Part shown: positions 17,955-25,792 of the stretch, piece after piece
Position numbering within the stretch: position 1 is the first letter of the stretch
How the letters are laid out: each line of letters opens with the position of its first letter
Source: Spongiibacter taiwanensis
GTDB taxonomy: Bacteria > Pseudomonadota > Gammaproteobacteria > Pseudomonadales > Spongiibacteraceae
Length of the DNA: 64,000 bases
Reading direction: 5' to 3'
Assembly: GCF_023702635.1 (NCBI RefSeq)
Contig: NZ_CP098455.1
Coordinates: forward strand, 558,001 to 622,000
Program-made: the position numbers and the translations under genes
Notes under the pieces: generated by a model
The model's database searches: none
What the model saw: only the letters and a program-made list of their open reading frames with translations
What the model was told of the DNA's origin: nothing

Positions 17955-19145
17955 CTAAAAGAAGTATTCAACCCCCAGCTCGGCATAACTGTCACGGCGC
18001 AGCAGATAGAGCGGCGACTCGGGTGATGCCCCGTCAAAAATACTGATTTCCAAGCTCAAGCGAGTGGCCGCACCAAATCGTCGACTCGCCTCCATTCGAA
18101 ATAACTCCACCTTATCCTGCTGCAAGTCCTGACCAAAGCCCACCAGTACCTCTGTGCCGGCAATATCATTGGCGGTAAAACGCGCCCCCCAAAACAGATC
18201 CCGCTGAAACGCCGTCATGCCGCTTTGGCGGCTATCGTAGGAAAGCTCCAATATCCACCCCAGATCCCAGTCAGAGCCCAAAATTCCCACCTGGGTGCGC
18301 TCAAAGCCGCCGGTTGCCGCGCTGAAATGGGCGGCGGAGGTTCCAGCACCCACATCCGACACAAGGTGTCGGTAGATCGCTTCCAACTTCCATAACCAAT
18401 CGCCCTGAACATATTGCAGATCCAGGCCAGACTGGGTGATCTGAGGGTACAGCGGCTGCAACACCGCGGCGCCGCCTTGATCCTGGAGCTGAAACAGGGG
18501 CTCACGTGACGTGCCGTGAAAGGCCGACAGCCCAATGCTGACGTCATTAACGTAATGACTCCAGCGCGCGGCAAGATCCACATGTTTTTTCTCTGCGCCA
18601 CTGCTGTATTGGGCATCGCCCACCGTGACGGGATGACTGCGCAGGCGACCCTTAACCCCCGGAAAAGTGCGCTCACGAAAGCCGGGCAAGAGGAACAAAT
18701 CCACCACACCCCAGTCGCGCAGCAAAGCCAGGTGGGCCATCGGCTGGCCCAGCTTTTCTTCACCGTCAGGGGCTTCAACCAGATCGGTTTGATTGATGAT
18801 GTCAACAAGGTGCTGGGATTCAGTGACGCCCCAGAACACCCGATTGATACCCAGGGTGAGCTCATAGTCGCTGCCAACATGCAGCCAGTACGCTTCGCGA
18901 ATATCGCCGTGACGACGTTCAACATCACCATCGTCATGGCGGTAGAACACTTTAAGGTTGAGGCTGTCGTCGCCGCCAAGGCGCTGGTACCACTCGGGCT
19001 CGATCAGTACCGACCGGCTGTGATCGCGCTGCCGAGAATCAAGGGGACTATCAGGGAACCAGCGTTCTTCCAGTCCAACCCGCCCCTGCAGCTCTGCCAC
19101 TGCTGGCAGGGCAACGCACAGCAGTAAACCCAATAACGCCTTCAA
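17955..19145 (-). CDS. Outer-membrane beta-barrel protein (DUF1302-like)
   Basis: 396 aa. It has a signal peptide (LLGLLLCVALPAVA), alternating aromatic/polar beta-strand texture throughout and a C-terminal VEYFF, the phenylalanine end recognised by the BAM machinery. The start is TTG at 19145, which overlaps the stop codon of the LolA-like gene (TTGA), so translation is coupled. Next to a LolA-like protein and an RND permease (divergent), it probably supplies the outer-membrane step of a lipid or hydrophobic-compound transport system. DUF1302 membership is a resemblance, not proven. Confidence 0.6.
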   Translation of the reverse strand: MKALLGLLLCVALPAVAELQGRVGLEERWFPDSPLDSRQRDHSRSVLIEPEWYQRLGGDDSLNLKVFYRHDDGDVERRHGDIREAYWLHVGSDYELTLGINRVFWGVTESQHLVDIINQTDLVEAPDGEEKLGQPMAHLALLRDWGVVDLFLLPGFRERTFPGVKGRLRSHPVTVGDAQYSSGAEKKHVDLAARWSHYVNDVSIGLSAFHGTSREPLFQLQDQGGAAVLQPLYPQITQSGLDLQYVQGDWLWKLEAIYRHLVSDVGAGTSAAHFSAATGGFERTQVGILGSDWDLGWILELSYDSRQSGMTAFQRDLFWGARFTANDIAGTEVLVGFGQDLQQDKVELFRMEASRRFGAATRLSLEISIFDGASPESPLYLLRRDSYAELGVEYFF

Positions 19146-19948
19146 CGGGCGCGCTTCAGGCTATTTTGACTGAAGTCGGTGTCACTGAGCCCGGTTTGAA
19201 AACGATAGCCTGTTAAACGGACCTCGGTTCTGTTGCCGTTGAGGTGATTGGTCATGGTTTGCAAGGACGCGCGCCAATGTCGATCGAGGTAACGCTGGTA
19301 GTCAGAATAGATCAGTGTCTTGAGATGTTGCTGGCGGCGGTCGTAATACTCCACCTTCAACGGCCGGTATTCCGCCTTATCGACCCAGACAACCTCGCGG
19401 GAATAGCCGGTATACGGGTCCTTCGAGCGCGCCTCAACCACAAAACAATCCTGCCCGTCGAACATCTCATCCCGCAGCCAGCGATAGTCATAGCGCGGCA
19501 CCTCAAAGGAATTCAAATCCTCGTAGGAGAATTCACTGCCCATAAACGGACTGGTCTTATTTTTTGACGAGATTTGCTTCACCCGTTTCAGGGCCGGCAA
19601 ATACAGCCACTGCTCATCGGGCTCCAGCACGTGGGTAAAACTCAAAAAGGCGGTGCCCTGCACATCTCTGGGGGTATCAAAAATCGTCAGCGATTTATCC
19701 CCATCATCGAGCACTTCCAGATTTTTCAGGCGCATCTCCCGGGTGGCAAGCAGGGTATCTTTGTCGAACAGCTGCATTTCCAGGTGGGCCGTGCTGTCAC
19801 CCCAACCCCGATCCCTGGCTTTCATTTCCTCGGCAATCTCCAGCCCCTTGACAGCGGGATCGGTCGCAGAATCAGCATCGTCAGCCACCGCGCTCAAGGC
19901 GACAATCATTGCGACCAGTAGACCGATAAGGTTCCGGTAAAATTGCAT
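19142..19948 (-). CDS. LolA-like outer-membrane lipoprotein-sorting family protein
   Basis: 268 aa from the ATG at 19948, which places the signal peptide (IGLLVAMIVALSAVA) at the N-terminus; an in-frame upstream ATG at 19981 is less suitable. The body follows the family seen beside MMPL/RND permeases: GDKSLTIFDTPRDVQGTAFL, EQWLYLPALKRVKQI, SPFMGSEFSYEDL and YREVVWVDKAEYRPLK-like strands. These proteins use an open half-barrel to carry lipidic cargo in the periplasm. Upstream partner of the porin-like gene and divergent from the permease. Confidence 0.75.
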   Translation of the reverse strand: MQFYRNLIGLLVAMIVALSAVADDADSATDPAVKGLEIAEEMKARDRGWGDSTAHLEMQLFDKDTLLATREMRLKNLEVLDDGDKSLTIFDTPRDVQGTAFLSFTHVLEPDEQWLYLPALKRVKQISSKNKTSPFMGSEFSYEDLNSFEVPRYDYRWLRDEMFDGQDCFVVEARSKDPYTGYSREVVWVDKAEYRPLKVEYYDRRQQHLKTLIYSDYQRYLDRHWRASLQTMTNHLNGNRTEVRLTGYRFQTGLSDTDFSQNSLKRAR

Positions 19949-20121
19949 GACACTCCCCTGTTTTATCTTATTTTTTGGCATTGCTAGGCGATAGCATACC
20001 CGGTTGCGTCACCGGCACACTGGATAACCTAACGCTCATTGAATACTATCTACGCCATTGAAACTTGGCAAACCTTCGCCAGTTCCAGACAAAAACAATA
20101 ATCAACAATGGGAAACGCGCT

Positions 20122-22536
20122 ATGGCAAATCAGGCCACCAAATTGGTCGATATCGTCGACCAGCTCCTCGCCAATATCGCCCGCTGGGCGGTAAATCATC
20201 GCCTGTTGGTGGTGTTGTTCAGCCTTACCCTGCTTGGTGGCGGTCTGTTTTTTGCCGGCAAAGTACAGACCGATAACAGTCTCGACGCCTACTTTGATAA
20301 AGCCGACCCCGCCTACATCGCCTACGAGGAGTATCTCGATCAATTCCACTCCGACGAGGTCAGCTATCTGCTATACCGGGTGCCCGATCGCCCCCACGGC
20401 CCTTTTAATTATGAGGCCATGCAGCAAATCGCCAGTCTGACCGCCGCACTGGAAAATGAAGTGCCTTTCCTCCGGGAGGTTACCAGCCTCACCAACGTGG
20501 AATTCATTCGGGCCGATGGCGACAGTATTACCATCGACGAGCTGATGATCGACTTTCCCGACAATCAGAGCACCTTGCTGGAGTTGCGGGAGTCGGTACT
20601 CGACAAGCCCATTTATGTAAATTACCTGATCAATCAGGACGCAAGCTACGGCGCCATTATTCTCGAAATGTCGCGGAGCAGCGTCGACACCCTGGACGAC
20701 ATCATTCTCGACCCCGAGCAGGGCCCCACCCTGGAAAACCTCTATCCCCAGGCCAGTGACAGCAAAATACGCGAGATTCTGAGTCGCCCGGAGTATGCCG
20801 GACTGGAGTTCTACATCACCGGCGATGTCGCAATGAACGCCGCCTATAACTACATCTTCACCGAGGACACCGCCATCGGCACCCTGCTGACACTGGCCAT
20901 GCTGGCGGTGATGTCCGCCCTGCTGTTCCGGGTCAGTTGGCTGGGGCTGCTAGGCCCCCTGGCCGTTGTGCTGCTCAGCACCATTCTGGTTCTCGCCGTG
21001 ATGGGCATCTTCGGCTGGGTGATCGGCCTGTTCTTTGGCATTGTGCCGACGCTGCTATGCGCGGTGGGTGTGGCCCAGTCGGTGCATATTATTCTCGAGT
21101 TCCAGCGCGAATTGGCCGTGACCGGTGACCGCAAAAAATCAGTGGAAAAAGCCATTGGCAAGGTCGGTGGCGCCTGTTTGCTCGCCGCGCTGACCACCGC
21201 CTTCGGCTTTCTGGTCATGAGCGTCTCCCATCTCAAAGTGCTCAGCGAGATGGCCATGTATGCCGCTGCCGGGGTGATGTTCACCCTGATCTTCTCCATC
21301 AGTTTGTTGGTGGTGTTTTTGGCGGGCGGTAAAAAATCAGCAAGCAAAAAGCCCGCGGCCCTCGGGGTAAATCGCTGGGTGCTGGCAGCGGTGCAATGGT
21401 GTATCCGGCAAAACCTGAGCCGACCCAAAACCCTACTCGGTATGGGTGGCGCGGTGATTGTGGTCAGCGTGGCCGGGTTGTCGCTGCTGCGCACCGACTT
21501 TAATTTCCTCACTGAATTCAAACCCCACGTCGAATGGCGTCAGCACACCGAAAAAGCCGAGTCGGTGATGGGTGGCATACTGAACTTTGCCTATTTGATC
21601 GATACCGGCAAAGCCGATGGCGTAAAAGACCCTGAGCTGCTGCACGCTCTGGACCGACTGCAGCAATATGCTGAGTCGCTACCGCGGGTTAAAAAGACCT
21701 ACTCGGTGGTCGATATCCAGAAAGATCTGAACCGGAGTTTTCACGGCGATGATAAAAGCTGGTACCGGGTACCAGATGACCGAGCACTGATCGGGCAATA
21801 TTTTCTGGTCTATGAAATATCCGGCGGCAAAGAACTGGAGGATTTTGTCAGCCGAGACTACGCCACCGCCGTGCTGGAATTGCGCATTGAGATTATGGAG
21901 TCATCCGAAGTGCGCAAAATTATGAACGCCATCGACCAGTACCTTGAGGAGAACCCCCTGCCCGGCGCCGACGTACGCAAAACCGGTATCGGTTTAATGT
22001 GGATCAAAATCGCCGACTACATCGCCGACACCCAACTCTACGGGTACAGCCTGATCTTTGTCGGCATCGCGCTGTTTCTTTGCATTGCCTTTGGCTCGAT
22101 CAAAGTAGGCTTACTGACCATGATCCCCAATATCTTGCCGGTGGTCGCGGTAATGGGCTTGATGGGCTGGTTGGATATGCACCTGGACTACATGAAGCTC
22201 TTGCTGGCGACCATCGCCATCGGTATTGCCGTTGATGACAGCATCCACCTGGTCACCCGCTTCCGGCACCGCTTCAAAGAGACGGGCAACTATGCCAAGG
22301 CCATGGAGCAAGCCCTGGAGGATGTCGGCCCGGCACTGATCATTACCACCCTGATATTGCTCGGCGCGTTCGCCTGCTACCAGTTCTCCAACATGGCGGT
22401 GATTGCCGACTTCGGCCTACTGCTATCGGTATCGATTGCCAGCGCACTGATTGCAGACCTGCTCTTTATGCCGGCACTGCTAATGCTAACCAAGCCCTTC
22501 GGCAAAGAGCACCCAGCCGCCTCCGATTCAGACTAA
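20122..22536 (+). CDS. RND/MMPL superfamily permease (lipid exporter-like)
   Basis: 804 aa from the ATG at 20122 (GGGAA about 8 nt upstream); a TTG at 20065 is in frame. It has twelve predicted transmembrane segments as two sets. TM1 is near residues 25-45 (LLVVLFSLTLLGGGLFFAG), and a periplasmic domain opens with DNSLDAYF. The first helix cluster contains FFGIVPTLLCAVGVAQSVHIILE and the second contains IGIAVDDSIHLVTRFRHR. The size and the paired LolA-like and beta-barrel genes point to an envelope-spanning transporter of hopanoid-, fatty-acid- or lipid-type cargo. The cargo is unknown. Confidence 0.8.
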   Translation: MANQATKLVDIVDQLLANIARWAVNHRLLVVLFSLTLLGGGLFFAGKVQTDNSLDAYFDKADPAYIAYEEYLDQFHSDEVSYLLYRVPDRPHGPFNYEAMQQIASLTAALENEVPFLREVTSLTNVEFIRADGDSITIDELMIDFPDNQSTLLELRESVLDKPIYVNYLINQDASYGAIILEMSRSSVDTLDDIILDPEQGPTLENLYPQASDSKIREILSRPEYAGLEFYITGDVAMNAAYNYIFTEDTAIGTLLTLAMLAVMSALLFRVSWLGLLGPLAVVLLSTILVLAVMGIFGWVIGLFFGIVPTLLCAVGVAQSVHIILEFQRELAVTGDRKKSVEKAIGKVGGACLLAALTTAFGFLVMSVSHLKVLSEMAMYAAAGVMFTLIFSISLLVVFLAGGKKSASKKPAALGVNRWVLAAVQWCIRQNLSRPKTLLGMGGAVIVVSVAGLSLLRTDFNFLTEFKPHVEWRQHTEKAESVMGGILNFAYLIDTGKADGVKDPELLHALDRLQQYAESLPRVKKTYSVVDIQKDLNRSFHGDDKSWYRVPDDRALIGQYFLVYEISGGKELEDFVSRDYATAVLELRIEIMESSEVRKIMNAIDQYLEENPLPGADVRKTGIGLMWIKIADYIADTQLYGYSLIFVGIALFLCIAFGSIKVGLLTMIPNILPVVAVMGLMGWLDMHLDYMKLLLATIAIGIAVDDSIHLVTRFRHRFKETGNYAKAMEQALEDVGPALIITTLILLGAFACYQFSNMAVIADFGLLLSVSIASALIADLLFMPALLMLTKPFGKEHPAASDSD

Positions 22537-22694
22537 GGGTCAGCTCCAACCTTGCTCAACAACGCGACAAAGGGCCCGGGTTCAGGTGTGGTTTGCTCAA
22601 TAGTGATGGCAACTGATTGGCTGTAGCCCTGCCGGTCAAGGATTGACCGAACAACATCACGGGGCCGCTGGGTTAGCGGGACATGCCCGACCAC
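22533..22694 (-). CDS. Possible small protein (53 aa), unrecognised
   Basis: A GTG-initiated frame with AGAGG 4 nt upstream lies in the gap between the RND permease and the prp regulator. It has normal amino-acid composition (RPRDVVRSILDRQGYSQSV, then AITIEQTTPEPGP) and overlaps the permease stop by four bases. It is the only sensible content of this 180-bp gap. It may also be a remnant or chance frame. Confidence 0.25.
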   Translation of the reverse strand: MVGHVPLTQRPRDVVRSILDRQGYSQSVAITIEQTTPEPGPFVALLSKVGADP

Positions 22695-22717
22695 GGCGCC
22701 TCTTCTGCAACAGGAAA

Positions 22718-24211
22718 TCAGTCGCGAACATCAATAGGATAAGGCTGCCATTCCCGGGAATGGGGATCAATGTACAGGGGCCGGTCCAGTGCGGGAAAGG
22801 CCCTCTGCCCGCAGTCGTTTCGATGACAGACCTTGCAACCTGCACCAATGGGGGTGGCGGCACTGGGATCGTTGAGGTTGAGCCCCTTGGCGTAAACCAA
22901 CCGCTCGGCATGACGCAGATCGCAACCCAAACCAATGGCGAAAGTGCGGGCCGGCTTGCCAAAGCCCCCTCTGCGGTGGGTAACACAGCGGGCCAGCCAG
23001 AGGTAGCTGCGGCCATCGGGCATGGTGGCCAACTGGGTAAGAATGCGCTCAGGTTGGGAAAAGGCTTCATAGACCGCCCACAGCGGGCAGGTGCCGCCGG
23101 TGCGGGAGAAGTGAAAATCGGTTGCCGACTGGCGTTTGGAAATATTGCCGGCCCGATCAACCCGCACAAAAAAGAAGGGCACACCCCGCGCGTCAGGCCG
23201 CTGCAGGGTGGAAAGGCGGTGACAGATTGTCTCGAAGCTCACACCAAACTGTTCCGACAACAATTCAATATCGTACTGACGTTGCTCGGCGGCCTGCAAA
23301 AATCGGCGGTACGGCAGGATCAGGGCACCGGCGAAATAGCTGGCCAGACCGATGCCGGTCAGCTCCCGGGCAGAGTCTCCACTAAACTCCGCATCTTCGG
23401 TAATCGATTCAATCAAGGCCCCAACCTCAAGATGCGCCAATTGGTTTGCCAGTTGAAAGGCCTGCCGCCCGGGTTCAATGGTGGTATCGATTTGCAGAAT
23501 TTTGGCTTCTGGATCGTAGTGGCGCAGGGCCTCACCCTGCTTTGTGGAGCGCCTTAGCACGCGAACGCCGTGAGCCTCAAACAGGTACTCCCGCAGCAGG
23601 GGTATGAGTTCGACACAGCTGAGGGTGTCCTGCTTTTTCCCCGCGCCGCTTCTCCCGCCACTGGGAATGGCACCACCGGGAATGGCACCACCGCTTAAGG
23701 TTAGCGTTTCGTAAAGGGTTTCAGCGTAGGTATCCAGTGCATCAATATAATTGTGGCGGGCGTAGAAAAAATCCCGCACTTCCTCATGGGGCTGGGCCAG
23801 GCCGCTGGCGCCCCCCTTGTTGCGGTCGTCGCTGCTGTTGGTCAGGCCGATATTGCGCTCTTCCGCGCTGCTGCAGCGTTTATGCAAGCGCGTCACCAGT
23901 TCGGCCAGCGCCGGCATTTGCTGTACAAAGCCCTGCAGCTCGGCATTGGGCACGTCGGCGGCCATATCCGCCACCGCATCGCGCAGCTGGGCCAACAGCC
24001 GCGCCTCTTCGTCCTCGGAGAAAAACTGCGGATCAACACCCAGCCGGGATTGCAGCTTGAGCAACACCTGTACCGTCAGCGGACGGTCATTGTTTTCGAT
24101 CTGGTTGAGATAGCTTGGCGAAATATCTAACTGCTGAGCCATCAGGGTCTGGGTCCACTGGCGCTCCTCCCGCAGTGCCCGCAGGCGAACGCCCATATAG
24201 ATCTTGCGCAT
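22718..24211 (-). CDS. Short-chain fatty acyl transcriptional regulator (ScfR/RamB/PrpR-type XRE regulator)
   Basis: 497 aa from the ATG at 24211 (GGAAGGAAGAA just upstream). The N-terminal XRE helix-turn-helix spans residues about 4-62 (LREERQWTQTLMAQQLDISPSYLNQIENNDRP in pieces). An IrrE/ImmA-like central region follows, with FQLANQLAHLEVGALIE in place of the usual HExxH peptidase motif. The C-terminal DUF2083-type domain is Cys-containing (GAGCKVCHRNDCGQRAFPALD). Such proteins sense acyl-CoAs and control glyoxylate and methylcitrate genes. It is divergent from prpC, and TTTGCAAA-type repeats occur at both promoters. Confidence 0.85.
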   Translation of the reverse strand: MRKIYMGVRLRALREERQWTQTLMAQQLDISPSYLNQIENNDRPLTVQVLLKLQSRLGVDPQFFSEDEEARLLAQLRDAVADMAADVPNAELQGFVQQMPALAELVTRLHKRCSSAEERNIGLTNSSDDRNKGGASGLAQPHEEVRDFFYARHNYIDALDTYAETLYETLTLSGGAIPGGAIPSGGRSGAGKKQDTLSCVELIPLLREYLFEAHGVRVLRRSTKQGEALRHYDPEAKILQIDTTIEPGRQAFQLANQLAHLEVGALIESITEDAEFSGDSARELTGIGLASYFAGALILPYRRFLQAAEQRQYDIELLSEQFGVSFETICHRLSTLQRPDARGVPFFFVRVDRAGNISKRQSATDFHFSRTGGTCPLWAVYEAFSQPERILTQLATMPDGRSYLWLARCVTHRRGGFGKPARTFAIGLGCDLRHAERLVYAKGLNLNDPSAATPIGAGCKVCHRNDCGQRAFPALDRPLYIDPHSREWQPYPIDVRD

Positions 24212-24267
24212 ATTTCTTCCTTCCCACAGCAGCGGGCCAGCTGATGGCGAAATTATACCCGAGCAAT

Positions 24268-24307
24268 TTTTGCAAACTTCGCAAAATCGCAATTTCCTTT
24301 CGCAAAT
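24268..24307. promoter_or_regulatory. TTTGCAAA-type operator cluster at the regulator promoter
   Basis: TTTTGCAAAC (24268-24277), TTCGCAAAA (24278-24286) and TTTCGCAAAT (24298-24307) lie 57-96 bp upstream of the regulator start. They match the (A/T)TTTGCAAA core recognised by RamB/ScfR-type regulators and recur at prpC. The likely role is autoregulation. The site is recognised by motif similarity only. Confidence 0.55.
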
Positions 24308-24466
24308 CTCCACATTTTCAGGCCTTGAGGCAAACGGGGCATCGCGTGAAGATGCCCGCCATCGAGGTTCAGCGCTTATAAATTCGGCTTAACGGCCCAC
24401 ACTCAAAGCATCAGTCCTCGTCGCCAGTTCCCGGTGGCGCGCCCTCGAGAGAGTGCACCGCCCGGA

Positions 24467-24482
24467 TGCAAATTTTGCAAAA
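24467..24482. promoter_or_regulatory. TTTGCAAA-type operator upstream of prpC
   Basis: TGCAAATTTTGCAAAA contains the perfect palindrome TTTTGCAAAA (24473-24482), the same core as upstream of the regulator. It is 57 bp before the prpC ATG, suited to control of the methylcitrate operon by the divergent XRE/DUF2083 regulator. Confidence 0.55.
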
Positions 24483-24539
24483 TCGCGGTCCCGATTTCAA
24501 TTTATCTGAACCGCGACCCCAACCCCGATGGAGAGCACA

Positions 24540-25709
24540 ATGAGTAACGCCGCACTGGATACCGCCGCACCCTCGGTCAAGAAGCCCAAGAAATCGGTGG
24601 CCCTGTCGGGTGTGGTTGCAGGCAACACCGCCATCTGCACGGTGGGACGCACCGGCAATGATCTGCACTATCGCGGCTACGATATTCTCGACCTCGCCAA
24701 AAACTGCGAGTTTGAAGAAGTTGCCCACCTGCTGATTCACGGCAAGCTGCCCGGCGCTGCCGAATTGCGCGCCTACAAAACCAAACTCAAGGCCCTGCGC
24801 AGCCTGCCCGCCAATGTGAAAAGCGCCCTGGAGGCGGTTCCCGCCGCCGCCCACCCCATGGATGTGATGCGCTGCGGTGTGTCGGCCCTGGGTTGCGTAT
24901 TACCGGAAAAAGACGACCACAATATTCCCGGCGCGCGGGATATTGCCGATCGGCTGATGGCCTCGCTGGGCTCGATGCTGCTGTACTGGTATCACTGGTC
25001 TACCTCTGGTCGCCGCATTGATGTGGATACCGACGACGATTCCATCGGCGGTCATTTCCTGCACCTGCTGCACGGCGAGAAGCCCTCTGAGCAGTGGGTG
25101 AAGGCCATGCACACCTCGCTGATTCTTTACGCCGAGCATGAGTTCAATGCCTCTACTTTCACCTCCCGGGTGATTGCCGGCACCGGCAGTGATCTGTACT
25201 CCGCCATTGCCGGTGGCATTGGCGCCCTGCGCGGGCCGAAGCATGGCGGCGCCAATGAGGTGGCTTTTGAAATTCAGAAGCGCTATGTATCACCCGACGA
25301 AGCAGAAGCCGATATCCGCCAGCGGGTGGCAAACAAGGAAGTGGTCATCGGCTTTGGCCACCCGGTGTATACCGTGAGCGACCCGCGCAATATCGTCATC
25401 AAAGACGTCGCAAAACAGCTGTCGGAAGCAGCGGGCAACCTGAAGATGTACAGCATTGCCGAGCGCCTGGAGAGCGTCATGTGGGAAGTGAAGAAAATGT
25501 TCCCCAATCTCGACTGGTTCAGCGCGGTCAGCTACCACATGATGGGCGTGCCCACTGCCATGTTTACGCCGCTGTTTGTGATTGCCCGCACCGCTGGCTG
25601 GTCTGCCCATGTGATTGAGCAGCGCATCGATAACAAGATTATCCGCCCCAGTGCCAATTACACGGGCCCGGAAGATCTGGCCTTTACCCCAATGGCCCAG
25701 CGCCTGTGA
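24540..25709 (+). CDS. prpC: 2-methylcitrate synthase
   Basis: 389 aa from the ATG at 24540 (GGAG 7 nt upstream; the ATG at 24528 would absorb it). It is a citrate-synthase fold with the catalytic set: [21 protein letters not shown] (His), [14 protein letters not shown] (His) and the late Asp in FPNLDWFSA. It condenses propionyl-CoA with oxaloacetate to 2-methylcitrate. It is first in the prp cluster and divergent from its probable regulator. A strong terminator hairpin separates it from acnD. Confidence 0.92.
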   Translation: MSNAALDTAAPSVKKPKKSVALSGVVAGNTAICTVGRTGNDLHYRGYDILDLAKNCEFEEVAHLLIHGKLPGAAELRAYKTKLKALRSLPANVKSALEAVPAAAHPMDVMRCGVSALGCVLPEKDDHNIPGARDIADRLMASLGSMLLYWYHWSTSGRRIDVDTDDDSIGGHFLHLLHGEKPSEQWVKAMHTSLILYAEHEFNASTFTSRVIAGTGSDLYSAIAGGIGALRGPKHGGANEVAFEIQKRYVSPDEAEADIRQRVANKEVVIGFGHPVYTVSDPRNIVIKDVAKQLSEAAGNLKMYSIAERLESVMWEVKKMFPNLDWFSAVSYHMMGVPTAMFTPLFVIARTAGWSAHVIEQRIDNKIIRPSANYTGPEDLAFTPMAQRL

Positions 25710-25745
25710 TTGCCGCCCCGGTATAAACCCCATTTGTCATGCCTT

Positions 25746-25778
25746 TGCGACAGCGGACGCGCTGTCGCACCTTTTTTT
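25746..25778 (+). terminator. Rho-independent terminator between prpC and acnD
   Basis: A 9-bp perfect stem TGCGACAGC / GCTGTCGCA with a 6-nt loop is followed by CC and seven T residues. It lies only 15 bp before the acnD start, inside what is otherwise one operon. It would lower acnD-prpF expression relative to prpC unless read through. Confidence 0.8.
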
Positions 25779-25792
25779 GAGAGATTGCTACC

